Positions 7,396 through 15,325 of a stretch of DNA of 19,898 bases are shown here, piece by piece; positions within the stretch are counted from its first letter, which is position 1; each line of letters starts with the position of its first letter. The notes under the pieces were generated by a model that did no database searches, was not told the origin of the DNA, and saw nothing but the letters and a program-made list of their open reading frames with translations. Origin of the DNA: Bryobacterales bacterium (GTDB lineage Bacteria; Acidobacteriota; Terriglobia; Bryobacterales; Bryobacteraceae); assembly GCA_020853155.1 (NCBI GenBank), contig JADYZL010000103.1, forward strand, positions 1 to 19,898, in the 5' to 3' direction. The position numbers and the translations under genes are program-made.

Positions 7396-7401
7396 TAGAA
7401 T
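7396..7401 (+). promoter_or_regulatory. Possible -10 element upstream of the aldehyde dehydrogenase gene
   Basis: TAGAAT matches five of six positions of the -10 consensus and stands 25 bases before ATG 7427, after a GC-rich stretch. No recognisable -35 lies 16-18 bases upstream. Confidence 0.28.
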
Positions 7402-7426
7402 AGGTTTTCGGAGAGCGGAAACCAGT

Positions 7427-8884
7427 ATGGCAAGCCGGGAAATGACCGTTGCGGAAACAGTGGATGCGGTGCTCGCGCGCTGGCGGGCCGGTGGAACGGC
7501 GGCCGGGGCGCCTGTCGCTCGCACGGCGGAGCCGCCGGCGGCCCCGGCGCAGACGGGCGATGGCGTTTTCGCCACGGTGGATGAAGCGGTCAAGGCGGCC
7601 GCCGAAGCCCAACTCCGTCTGGCCGCGATGAGCCTCGAGGATCGTGGAGAGATCCTCGCGATCATCCGCCGCATGTGCGTCGATCACGCGCGCGAGTGGG
7701 CCGCGCTCGAACTGGCGGAAACAAAGCTCGGCCGCGTCGATCACAAGACCGAAAAACTACTTTCGATCCCGAAGGTGCTGGGCGTCGAAGCTTTGCGAAC
7801 CGAGGCGCGCAGCGATTCGAGCGGCCTCTCTATTCTTGAGCACGCGCCCTGGGGCGTCATCGGCATGGTGCTGCCCGTCACCCATTCCATCCCCACCATG
7901 GCCAGCAACGCGATCAACGTGATTGCCGCGGGCAACACCGCTGTTTTCGGCGCGCATCCTTCCGGCGCGGGTTGCGCCCGGCATGCCTTGCGCGCCTTCA
8001 ACCGCGAGATCGAACGGGAAATGGGCGTGCGCAATCTGATCACCACGACGGCGGAAGCCTCGCTGCGCCACGCCGCGGAACTCTTTGAGCATCCATCCAT
8101 CGCCCTGCTCTGCGTCACCGGTGGGCCCTCCGTCGTGAAGGCGGCCATGAAGCACGGCAAGCGCGTGATTGCAGCGGGGCCGGGTAATCCGCCGGTGGTG
8201 GTGGATGAGACGGCGGACCTCGACGCAGCCGCCCGCGCCATCGTCGCCGGTGCGTCCTTCGATAACAACCTGCTCTGCATCGGAGAGAAGGAAGTCTTTG
8301 TCGTGGCGAGTGTGGCCGATGCCTTCATCGCCGCTCTTAAGCTGACGGGCGCCGTGCAATTGGATGCCGCCGCCATTGAGCGCCTGGCTGCCGCCGCCTT
8401 CACATTCGACGGCCCCGGCGTGGGCTGTGGACGCGCACATCTCAAGAAAGAACTTGTCGGCAAGGATACCGCCGTGCTTGCCGCCGCCGCGAACGTGCAG
8501 ATTCCGTCCGGCACGCCACTGCTCTTCGGTGAAACTGCCGCCAGCCACGCCTTCGTGCAGGAAGAGCAGATGATGCCCTTCGTGCCCGTCGTCCGCGTTC
8601 CGGATGCGGATGCGGCTATCGCGGCGGCGGTGCAGGCCGAACACGGCTACCGGCACACCGCCATCATCCACTCCCGCAATGTCGATACGGTCACGAAGTT
8701 CGCGAGAGCGATGAACACCACGCTGGTCGTGCACAACGCCGCCTGCTCCGCGGCGCTCGGTGCGGGGGGCGCGGGCTATCTGAGCTTCAGCATCGCCACG
8801 CCCACGGGGGAGGGGGTCACCACCCCGCTGACCTTCACGCGGGAGCGGCAACTGGCCATCGGCGGCGCCCTGCGGATGATTTAG
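7427..8884 (+). CDS. CoA-acylating aldehyde dehydrogenase, EutE/PduP type
   Basis: The 485-residue enzyme converts an aldehyde plus CoA and NAD+ into acyl-CoA. Family-specific features are the NAD-binding and substrate segment EHAPWGVIGMVLPVTHSIPT (about 138-157), the catalytic Cys284 in DNNLLCIGEKEV (typical of EutE/PduP rather than ordinary aldehyde dehydrogenases), and GGAGYLSFSIATPTGEG near the end. Residues 6-20 (MTVAETVDAVLARWR) can form an amphipathic helix, followed by an Ala/Pro/Gly-rich linker to about residue 45. That is the layout of the encapsulation peptides that carry PduP-like enzymes into bacterial microcompartments. No shell protein or other compartment enzyme lies in the window. 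A GGAGA at 7410-7414 serves as ribosome site. Whether the substrate is acetaldehyde, propionaldehyde or lactaldehyde cannot be read from the sequence. Confidence 0.9.
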   Translation: MASREMTVAETVDAVLARWRAGGTAAGAPVARTAEPPAAPAQTGDGVFATVDEAVKAAAEAQLRLAAMSLEDRGEILAIIRRMCVDHAREWAALELAETKLGRVDHKTEKLLSIPKVLGVEALRTEARSDSSGLSILEHAPWGVIGMVLPVTHSIPTMASNAINVIAAGNTAVFGAHPSGAGCARHALRAFNREIEREMGVRNLITTTAEASLRHAAELFEHPSIALLCVTGGPSVVKAAMKHGKRVIAAGPGNPPVVVDETADLDAAARAIVAGASFDNNLLCIGEKEVFVVASVADAFIAALKLTGAVQLDAAAIERLAAAAFTFDGPGVGCGRAHLKKELVGKDTAVLAAAANVQIPSGTPLLFGETAASHAFVQEEQMMPFVPVVRVPDADAAIAAAVQAEHGYRHTAIIHSRNVDTVTKFARAMNTTLVVHNAACSAALGAGGAGYLSFSIATPTGEGVTTPLTFTRERQLAIGGALRMI

Positions 8885-8935
8885 CCGCGCCGCCTGCGTC
8901 TTCGGAAGCGGAAGCGCGAGCAAGCCTCCTTCGCA

Positions 8936-8941
8936 TACAAT
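8936..8941 (+). promoter_or_regulatory. Possible -10 element just before the epimerase gene
   Basis: TACAAT (five of six consensus positions) lies nine bases before ATG 8951. If used, transcription would start almost at the start codon. No clear -35 is visible, and the ribosome binding site is weak (ACCGG). Confidence 0.3.
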
Positions 8942-8950
8942 GACAACCGG

Positions 8951-9853
8951 ATGCGAGTGACCATCAGCGGCGGAACCGGCTTTGTGGGGAGGCGTCTTCT
9001 CGCTCAGTTGCTTCCTTCCGGCGCCGATATTCATTTGCTCACGCGGCAGTTGCGCCCTGGCCTGCCCGGTGGCGTCACGCCCCATCTGTGGGATCCGCTT
9101 CGCGAACCCGCGCCGTCCGAAAGCTTCGCGGGCAGCGATGGCGTCGTTCACCTGATGGGGGAGCCGGTTGCCCAGCGCTGGTCGCCGGAGATCAAGCGCC
9201 GTATTCGGGAGAGCCGCGTCACGTCCACGCGGAACCTTGTGGATGCGATGGCCGGTTCGCGTTCTCGTCCGCAGATGCTGATCTGCGCATCCGCGGTGGG
9301 CTACTACGGTTCGCGCGGCGATGAGTGGCTCGATGAGGAATCCGCTCCGGGCGAAGGCTTTCTCTCCGATGTCTGCCGCGAATGGGAGGCGGAAGCAATG
9401 CGAGCCGCGGATTTCGGAATGCGCGTGCTGCGGCTCCGTTTCGGAATCGTGCTCGGGGCCGAGGGCGGAGCTTTGGCCCGGATGTTGCCGGTCTTTCGTC
9501 TTGGGCTGGGCGGACGTCTGGGCAACGGCGGGCAGTGGATGAGCTGGATCCATGCGGGGGATCTCGTGGGGATGATGCTTTTTGCGCTCCGTTACCCGCA
9601 CATCCAAGGCGTATGGAACGCCGTTGCGCCAAACCCCGTCACGAACGCCGAATTCACCGCAACGCTGGCGCGTATCCTCAAGCGCCCGGCGATCTTCCCT
9701 GTGCCGGAATCCGCCCTGAAGCTGTTGTTCGGCGAAGGCGCGCAGCCGTTGCTCGCGAGCCATCGTGTGAGGCCGGCCGCCGCGGAAGCGGCGGGCTATC
9801 GCTTCCAATATGGCGGTTTGCACGCCGCGTTACGCCATCTGCTCAAGAGTTAG
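8951..9853 (+). CDS. TIGR01777/YfcH-type NAD(P)-dependent epimerase-like protein
   Basis: This 300-residue member of the extended short-chain dehydrogenase superfamily has a nucleotide-binding GGTGFVG at residues 7-13 in a Rossmann fold, the family-typical SAVGYYGSRGDEWLDEES (about 114-131), LRFGIVLGAEGGAL (about 161-174), and a C-terminal DUF1731-type segment (about 245-297, ending RFQYGGLHAALRHLL). TIGR01777 proteins (E. coli YfcH, human SDR39U1) are near-universal, but their substrate is unknown. The length is normal. It starts 66 bases after the aldehyde dehydrogenase and overlaps the end of the next, minus-strand gene by 11 bases. No further functional context is given by its neighbours. 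Confidence 0.92.
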   Translation: MRVTISGGTGFVGRRLLAQLLPSGADIHLLTRQLRPGLPGGVTPHLWDPLREPAPSESFAGSDGVVHLMGEPVAQRWSPEIKRRIRESRVTSTRNLVDAMAGSRSRPQMLICASAVGYYGSRGDEWLDEESAPGEGFLSDVCREWEAEAMRAADFGMRVLRLRFGIVLGAEGGALARMLPVFRLGLGGRLGNGGQWMSWIHAGDLVGMMLFALRYPHIQGVWNAVAPNPVTNAEFTATLARILKRPAIFPVPESALKLLFGEGAQPLLASHRVRPAAAEAAGYRFQYGGLHAALRHLLKS

Positions 9854-10121
9854 CCGGGCGCGACGCCTCTTTTTCCCGCTTGAGTTCTTCCATCACGCTG
9901 TAGACGAGTTCCTTCGCTTGCTCGATGCCCGTGATCATCATCTGCACGTCGCGGGGGATGCTCCTGCCTTTTGTGACCGTTTGCATATAAACCCCATGCT
10001 GCCCGGCCAGCACCAGCGCGTCCGTGAGGATATCCATGCTCACGGCCAAACGACCGCGGGCCGTGCCCATCATGAATTCATGCTTTTCGAGAGTCTCCGC
10101 ATGCTCTTGAAACGCCGACAT
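9843..10121 (-). CDS. Small helical protein of unknown function
   Basis: The 92-residue protein is not recognised. ATG 10121 is preferred over an upstream GTG/ATG option (10139) because AAGGGGGAG at 10123-10131 lies directly before it. The sequence is predominantly helical and charged. It contains a segment MGTARGRLAVSMDILTDALVLAG (about residues 18-40), then RDVQMMITGIEQAKELVYSVMEELKREKE, which can form a long amphipathic helix. There are no Cys residues, signal peptide or membrane helices. Its end overlaps the epimerase gene tail to tail by 11 bases, and its start faces the aminotransferase gene across about 70 bases, so these two may share a divergent promoter region. A strong ribosome site and a sensible protein composition argue that it is real. 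Confidence 0.68.
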   Translation of the reverse strand: MSAFQEHAETLEKHEFMMGTARGRLAVSMDILTDALVLAGQHGVYMQTVTKGRSIPRDVQMMITGIEQAKELVYSVMEELKREKEASRPANS

Positions 10122-10122
10122 A

Positions 10123-10131
10123 CTCCCCCTT
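10123..10131 (-). promoter_or_regulatory. Ribosome binding site of the small helical protein
   Basis: AAGGGGGAG on the minus strand, one base from ATG 10121. It decides the start over the in-frame codon six residues upstream, which has no such site. Confidence 0.55.
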
Positions 10132-10194
10132 GCCCACATCGTCCGCCGTGCTCGATGTTTTGCCCGATTCTCAAACTTCTGTACAGTATAGGGG

Positions 10195-11358
10195 ATGCAA
10201 TTCCCGGATTGGCCGATTCACTCTGAAGCCGCCTTCGGCTACTTGCGGCAGGTGCTCGAAAGCTCACAATGGGGCGGGTTCCATCCGATGGTGGGCCAGT
10301 TCGAAGAGCAGTTCGCGGAGTACCAGCATTGCCGGCATGGCATCGCAATGATGAATGGTACGGTGACGCTCGAAGCCGCGCTGCAAGCCGCGGATATCGG
10401 CCCCGGCGATGAAGTGATTGTTCCCGCCATTTCGTTTGTCTCCACCGCTACCGCCGTTTCCCGCATGGGCGCGACGCCCGTCTTCGTGGATATCGAACCG
10501 TACTCGTTCAACATGGATCCCGCTCGCGTGGAAGAAGCCATTTCTCCCGCGACGAAAGCGATCCTCATTGTCCACTTCGGCGGCCCGCTCGCGGATCTTG
10601 ACCGGCTGCTGCCTCTCGCCCGCAAGCACGGCCTAACCGTGATCGAAGACGCCGCGCATGCCCATGGCTGCGAGTGGAACGGCCAGCGCGCGGGGAGTTT
10701 CGGCGATTGCGGCTCCTTCAGCTTTCAGAACGGGAAGGCGCTCACCGCCGGCGAAGGCGGCATCGTTATCTCGAACCGCGAAGAGTACGCCGCGCGGATC
10801 CGCTCCATCGCCAACCAGGGACGCCGCCCGGGCCACAGTTTTTTCGCTCACTTCGAGCTGGGATCGAACTACCGCATCACCGCCCTGCAGGCCGCCGTAT
10901 TGATGGCACAACTCGATCTGCTGGATGCACAGATCGAGCGGCGCACGCGCAACGCCGCGATCCTGTTTGAGGAACTGCGCGGGTTGGAAGGCATTCACTG
11001 GCAGCAAATCCCTCCCGCGGTGAACCGCAACTGCTGGTATCTGGTGCTGGGCCGCGTGGATGCGGCAGTGCTCGGCCTCACGCGGGACGAGTTCGCGGCG
11101 GCGCTGGGTGAGGCCGGCATCCCCTGCACGCCCTTTTATCCGCACACGCTCTATGAGAATCCGCTTTACCGGGAATTGCCGAACCGGGTGACGCCATGCC
11201 CCGTGGCCAAAGCGTCCATCGGCGATGCGTTCTGGCTGCCGCACCGGGTGCTCTTGGGTGACGAAGAACTCACCCGTACGCTTGCCCGCGGAATTCTTAA
11301 CGCTTGCCGCGAAGCGCGCGAACGGAATCGCGCGTCCGCGCCGGCGAAAGGGTCGTGA
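10195..11358 (+). CDS. DegT/DnrJ/EryC1/StrS-family aminotransferase
   Basis: The 387-residue PLP enzyme belongs to a family that aminates keto-sugars or related cyclic ketones, usually with glutamate or glutamine as donor. Visible family features are GDEVIVPAISFVSTATAV (about 71-88), Asp152 in IEDAAHAHG (contacts the PLP ring nitrogen), GSFSFQNGKALTAGEGG with Lys181 as the Schiff-base lysine, and LGSNYRITALQAAVLMAQL (about 222-240), characteristic of the fold. The retained lysine indicates a transaminase rather than a dehydratase relative. GGGG at 10191-10194 touches ATG 10195. There are no nucleotide-sugar genes nearby, so the product is unknown. It is the first gene of a tight plus-strand run with a peptidase and a sugar-acid-type hydrolase fold protein. 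Confidence 0.92.
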   Translation: MQFPDWPIHSEAAFGYLRQVLESSQWGGFHPMVGQFEEQFAEYQHCRHGIAMMNGTVTLEAALQAADIGPGDEVIVPAISFVSTATAVSRMGATPVFVDIEPYSFNMDPARVEEAISPATKAILIVHFGGPLADLDRLLPLARKHGLTVIEDAAHAHGCEWNGQRAGSFGDCGSFSFQNGKALTAGEGGIVISNREEYAARIRSIANQGRRPGHSFFAHFELGSNYRITALQAAVLMAQLDLLDAQIERRTRNAAILFEELRGLEGIHWQQIPPAVNRNCWYLVLGRVDAAVLGLTRDEFAAALGEAGIPCTPFYPHTLYENPLYRELPNRVTPCPVAKASIGDAFWLPHRVLLGDEELTRTLARGILNACREARERNRASAPAKGS

Positions 11359-11378
11359 GATTGCGCGAACCATTGCCG

Positions 11379-11385
11379 AAGGAGA
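11379..11385 (+). promoter_or_regulatory. Ribosome binding site deciding the peptidase start
   Basis: AAGGAGA stands seven bases before ATG 11393. The frame is open further upstream into the aminotransferase gene (to about 11225), but this strong site and the signal sequence that follows fix the start at 11393. Confidence 0.8.
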
Positions 11386-11392
11386 CCGAGAC

Positions 11393-13837
11393 ATGCGAGT
11401 CTTCCCGTTTCCGGCCAGATTGGCCGCCCTCGTTCTGGCTGGATGCACGTTGATGCCCGTTACCGTCAATGGACAAGTCGCCTACCAGAAGCCGCCCAGG
11501 GAAATCCTGGACGTGCTTCATGCCCCTCTGCCGCCGATGATTTCGGTGAGTCCGCAAAAGGACCGCCTGTTATTGTTCGAACGCGTGGCGTACCCCTCCA
11601 TTGCGGAGCTTGCACGCCCCATGAAGCGCCTGGCCGGCTTGCGGATCGATCCCGCGAATAACGGCCGCCACGCGCCCACGATTTATACGGGAATCACCAT
11701 CCGCGACGTTACGCCGGAAGGCGAAGATCGCACTGTTTCGCTGCCCCCCGACGTCACCATCGGGGAGACCGTTTGGAGCCACAACGGCCAGTATTTTGCG
11801 TTTCCGTGGTACCGCCCCGGCCATGTCGAACTGTGGGTGGTGGACGCCGCCACAGCCAAGGCGCGCCCCATTGCCGGGGTTGCGCTCAACCAGACGGTGA
11901 GCGCCGCCATCCAGTGGCTGCCCGATGGCAATACGCTTCTTGTGCTCTCGGTTCCCACGGGCCGCCCCGCGCCTCCCGCCCCCGTGGCGGTTCCCTCCGG
12001 GCCCACCGTGCAGCAGAGCGATGGCGCCGCCGCGCCCGTTCGAACCTATCAGGACCTGCTCGAGGATAGCCACGACGAGGACCTCTTCGAATACTACGCC
12101 ACGTCCCAGCCGGTCCTCGTGGATGCCGCCACCGGCAAGACGAGACCGTTTCTGAAGAAGGCCATCTATAGCGAAATCACGGCCTCCCCGGATGGAAAGC
12201 ACTTCCTCGTCGAACGCATTCACCGCCCGTTTTCGTTCCAGTTGCCCTATTTCCGCTTCCCGCTTACGGCGGAGGTGGTGGACCGCCGGGGCCGCCGCGA
12301 ATATCTGATTACCGAAGAAGCCCTGCAGGACAGAATCCCGATCGAAGGCGTCAAGACCGGGCCGCGCAGCTATACTTGGACGCCTTGGGGCGGCGCGACG
12401 TTAGTCTGGATAGAAGCGCTCGATGGCGGCGACCCGCGCACGAAGGTACCGCATCGCGACCGGGTCGTTCTTCTTGATACGCCCTTCCACGATGAGCCGC
12501 AAGAGGTTCTGAAAGTGGAGCAGCGATTCGCCGGCATCACCTGGCTCGAAACGGAGAATCTCGCTCTCTTGCGCGATTATGACCGCGACAAGCGCTGGAC
12601 GCGCGCGTTTCTCTTGAATCTCGCGAAACCCGGCGTGGTGAGCGATCCCTTCTTCAGCCGCAACATCCGGGACCGCTATAACGACGAAGGCGCGCCCTTG
12701 CGGAAGATGCTGCCGAACGGGTATTCCGCAGCCATCTACCAGGAAGGGAAACTGCTGCTTTCCGGCAACGGCGCAACCTCCAAGGGAGACCGCCCCTTTC
12801 TTGACCGCTATGATGTCGCCAGCGGCACAAAGCAGCGGCTGTTTGAGAGTGCGGATGGCGCGTTTGAATACGTCGTCACCTCACTATCGGGCGACGGCTC
12901 CAGCTATATCACGAGCAAGGAATCGCCCAGCGTGCCGCCGAACCTGATCGTCCGGAATGGCGGCGGCGCGGAGCGGACCCTCACCCAATTCACGGATCCC
13001 ACGCCCCAGTTGCGCGGCATCGCGAAGCAGATCGTGAAGTACGAGCGCAGCGACGGCACGGCGCTCTCCTTCACCCTGTACCTGCCGCCGGGCTATAAGA
13101 AAGGCGTCCGCCTGCCCGCCGTAGTCTGGGCATACCCGCAAGAGTTCAGTGATCCCGCCACCGCCGGCCAGGTGAGCGGCTCGGAGAATCGCTTCACTTC
13201 CATCCACAGCTATTCGCACTTGTTCTTTCTGCTGGCGGGCTACGCGGTGCTCGACGATACGGCCATGCCCGTCGTGGGCCCGCCCGAAACGGCGAACGAC
13301 ACGTTCATCAAGCAAATTGTCGAGAGCGCGGAAGCCGCTATCGCGAAGGCCGCGGATATGGGCGTGATCGATCCCAAGCGCGTGGCTGTCGGCGGGCATA
13401 GCTACGGCGCCTTCATGACCGCGAACCTCCTCGCCCACAGCCGTCTCTTCCGCGCGGGCATCGCACGCAGCGGCGCCTACAACCGCACCCTCACCCCGTT
13501 CGGGTTCCAGGCCGAACGCCGTACCTACTGGGAAGCGCCGGAGATCTATTTCAATCTCTCTCCCTTCAGCGCCGCCAACCAGATCAAGGACCCCATCCTG
13601 CTCATCCATGGCGAGGCGGATAACAATGCCGGCACCTTCCCCATCCAGAGCGAACGCTTGTATCAGGCCATCCGCGGCAACGGCGGCCTGGCCCGGCTCG
13701 TGATGCTGCCCCATGAATCCCATGGCTACCGCGCGAGGGAAAGCATTGAGCACGTGCTGTGGGAATCGATCACCTGGCTCGACCAGTACGTCAAGAACGC
13801 CCCGCGCCGCGAACCCGTGCCCGCGGAGTCGAAATAG
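11393..13837 (+). CDS. S9D glutamyl endopeptidase-like serine peptidase, probable lipoprotein
   Basis: The 814-residue member of the prolyl oligopeptidase clan has an N-terminal beta-propeller region (to about residue 540) followed by an alpha/beta-hydrolase domain. The catalytic triad is visible: Ser670 in VGGHSYGAFMTANLLAHS, Asp743 in HGEADNNAGT and His777 in PHESHGY. The GGHSYGAFMTANLLAHS stretch is that of the glutamyl endopeptidase subgroup known from plant chloroplasts and bacteria, which cleaves small peptides after Glu. The N-terminus MRVFPFPARLAALVLAGC has a lipobox-like LAGC with Cys18, so lipid anchoring in the envelope is likely. An alternative signal peptidase I site around residue 27 cannot be excluded. 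It follows the aminotransferase by 34 bases and precedes the next gene by 21, so it is probably co-transcribed with both. Confidence 0.91.
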   Translation: MRVFPFPARLAALVLAGCTLMPVTVNGQVAYQKPPREILDVLHAPLPPMISVSPQKDRLLLFERVAYPSIAELARPMKRLAGLRIDPANNGRHAPTIYTGITIRDVTPEGEDRTVSLPPDVTIGETVWSHNGQYFAFPWYRPGHVELWVVDAATAKARPIAGVALNQTVSAAIQWLPDGNTLLVLSVPTGRPAPPAPVAVPSGPTVQQSDGAAAPVRTYQDLLEDSHDEDLFEYYATSQPVLVDAATGKTRPFLKKAIYSEITASPDGKHFLVERIHRPFSFQLPYFRFPLTAEVVDRRGRREYLITEEALQDRIPIEGVKTGPRSYTWTPWGGATLVWIEALDGGDPRTKVPHRDRVVLLDTPFHDEPQEVLKVEQRFAGITWLETENLALLRDYDRDKRWTRAFLLNLAKPGVVSDPFFSRNIRDRYNDEGAPLRKMLPNGYSAAIYQEGKLLLSGNGATSKGDRPFLDRYDVASGTKQRLFESADGAFEYVVTSLSGDGSSYITSKESPSVPPNLIVRNGGGAERTLTQFTDPTPQLRGIAKQIVKYERSDGTALSFTLYLPPGYKKGVRLPAVVWAYPQEFSDPATAGQVSGSENRFTSIHSYSHLFFLLAGYAVLDDTAMPVVGPPETANDTFIKQIVESAEAAIAKAADMGVIDPKRVAVGGHSYGAFMTANLLAHSRLFRAGIARSGAYNRTLTPFGFQAERRTYWEAPEIYFNLSPFSAANQIKDPILLIHGEADNNAGTFPIQSERLYQAIRGNGGLARLVMLPHESHGYRARESIEHVLWESITWLDQYVKNAPRREPVPAESK

Positions 13838-13858
13838 CGCCGAAAGGATGTCTTCGCC

Positions 13859-15043
13859 ATGGCATCACCTCTCTTTGATTGGCGGGAGTGTCTCCCCGAA
13901 GACGGCTGCCCTGGGTTGCTTGTGGGCAGAGTGTGGATTCCCGCTCATGAAGGCCCCAGCCCCGTGCTCGTCCGCGAGGACGGCGTCCATGACCTTTCGG
14001 GCGTCGCTCCCACGCTGAGCGAGATTCTCAATCTCGAAGACGCCGCAGGTCTCCTTGCCGGGTTACCGCCGCTCCCTCGCATCGGCGATGTGGCGGCCAT
14101 CCTCGAGAACAGCGATCCTTCCCGCCGCGACGCAAGCCTCCCGTGGTTCCTCGCCCCCTGCGATTTGCAGGTCGTGAAGGCGGGCGGCGTCACGTTCATC
14201 GCAAGTCTCCTCGAGCGCGTCATCGAAGAGCGCGCCCGCGGCGATGCGGGCAAGGCGGTGGCGATTCGAGAGGGCATCACCACGGCTTTGGGCGGCGATC
14301 TCTCCGCGATTGTCCCCGGCAGTGCGGAGGCGGCCCGCCTCAAGGAATGGCTCGTCGAGCGCGGTATCTGGTCTCAGTATCTGGAAGTCGCCATCGGGCC
14401 GGATGCCGAGGTCTTCACTAAGTGCGCGAGTCTCTCCGCGGTCGGCGTGGGCGCGGACGTGGGCATTTATTCGAAATCCACATGGAACAACCCGGAGCCG
14501 GAAGTGGTGCTGGCCGTGAACAGCCGGGGGAAGGTCGTCGGCGCCACGCTCGGCAACGACGTGAATCTCCGCGATTTCGAAGGCCGCAGTGCGTTGCTAC
14601 TCAGCAAGGCCAAGGATAACAACGCCAGTTGCGCCATCGGCCCGTTTTTCCGGCTCTTTGACCCCACCTTCTCCTTCGACGATGTGCGCCGCATGGAAGT
14701 TCACATGGAGATCTCGGGTCCGGACGAGTTCCGCCTCGAAGCCGCCAGCGCCATGAGCCGCATCAGCCGGGACCCCCAGGCGATCGTAAACCAGACCATC
14801 GGCGCCCATCACCAGTATCCCGATGGCTTCGTGCTCTTTCTGGGCACCATGTTCGCGCCTGTCATGGATCGCGACGAACCCGGCAAGGGCTTTACGCACA
14901 AGGTGGGAGATATCGTGCGTATCCGCTCCCGTTCGCTGGGGATGCTGGTGAACCGCGTGAACCATTCCGAAGCCATTGCGCCCTGGACCTTCGGGCTATC
15001 CGCCCTGATGCGCAATTTGGCGAAGCGGGGATTGCTTGGGTGA
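13859..15043 (+). CDS. Fumarylacetoacetase-fold protein, probable 2-keto-3-deoxy-pentonate dehydratase type
   Basis: This protein of 394 residues has the FAH fold in its C-terminal half. The metal-binding pattern is visible as EPE (Glu213, Glu215), GNDVNLRDFEGR with Asp234, and LLLSKAKDNNASCAIGPFFRLFD (about 247-268). The NDVNLRDFEGRSALLLSKAKDNNASC stretch resembles the Caulobacter XylX group, which dehydrates 2-keto-3-deoxy-D-xylonate to a ketoglutarate semialdehyde. This similarity is from memory of the family, and the substrate here is inferred. The N-terminal 90 residues form the usual capping region. GAAAGGATG at 13842-13850 is the ribosome site for ATG 13859. No sugar dehydrogenase or lactonase is in the window, so pathway context is missing. 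Other FAH-family hydrolase or isomerase activities remain possible. Confidence 0.82.
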   Translation: MASPLFDWRECLPEDGCPGLLVGRVWIPAHEGPSPVLVREDGVHDLSGVAPTLSEILNLEDAAGLLAGLPPLPRIGDVAAILENSDPSRRDASLPWFLAPCDLQVVKAGGVTFIASLLERVIEERARGDAGKAVAIREGITTALGGDLSAIVPGSAEAARLKEWLVERGIWSQYLEVAIGPDAEVFTKCASLSAVGVGADVGIYSKSTWNNPEPEVVLAVNSRGKVVGATLGNDVNLRDFEGRSALLLSKAKDNNASCAIGPFFRLFDPTFSFDDVRRMEVHMEISGPDEFRLEAASAMSRISRDPQAIVNQTIGAHHQYPDGFVLFLGTMFAPVMDRDEPGKGFTHKVGDIVRIRSRSLGMLVNRVNHSEAIAPWTFGLSALMRNLAKRGLLG

Positions 15044-15084
15044 TTCGAGCAGATCAGCCCTGGACGATGCTTGTGAATTCCACC

Positions 15085-15111
15085 AATGATACGATCAGAG
15101 AATGATGGATC
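15085..15111 (+). promoter_or_regulatory. Direct repeat over the antitoxin start, possible autoregulatory site
   Basis: AATGATacGATC (15085-15096) is repeated as AATGATgGATC (15101-15111) at a 16-base interval, with the second copy covering the start codon. A TACGAT (15090-15095) within the first copy resembles a -10 element. Antitoxins often bind such sites, but the repeat is short. Confidence 0.25.
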
Positions 15112-15311
15112 GAATCCTCATTGAGCCGGGTAAGCGTTCGGGCCAGCCATGCATTCGTGGTTTGAGGATTACCGTCTGGGATGTGCTCAATTGGCTTGCT
15201 GCGGGGATGAGCGAACAGGAGATCCTCGAAGATTATCCCGATCTGGAACGGGAAGATTTCCGTGCCGTGTATGAGTATGCGGCAAGGTTCGGCCAGCGTG
15301 TTGCTCTTTAG
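15102..15311 (+). CDS. DUF433-family antitoxin
   Basis: The 69-residue protein contains the DUF433 signature: IEPGKRSGQPCIRGLRITVWDVLNWLAAGMSEQEILEDYPDLEREDFRAVYEYAA. The family forms a helix-turn-helix-like fold and is commonly encoded before a PIN-like DUF5615 protein as an antitoxin. ATG 15102 and ATG 15105 are adjacent; either could start it. The ribosome site is weak. The DUF5615 gene follows 14 bases later. The pair sits between a metabolic operon and dnaE and is lower in G+C than both. The toxin-antitoxin role is inferred from the family pairing. Confidence 0.87.
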   Translation: MMDRILIEPGKRSGQPCIRGLRITVWDVLNWLAAGMSEQEILEDYPDLEREDFRAVYEYAARFGQRVAL

Positions 15312-15325
15312 GGATAAGTGCCTTC

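Noticed and set aside
7757..9823. 688-codon minus-strand open frame
   Set aside because: Runs antisense to two recognised enzymes (aldehyde dehydrogenase and epimerase) with no recognisable protein motifs. It is explained by the lack of stops in GC-rich antisense frames.
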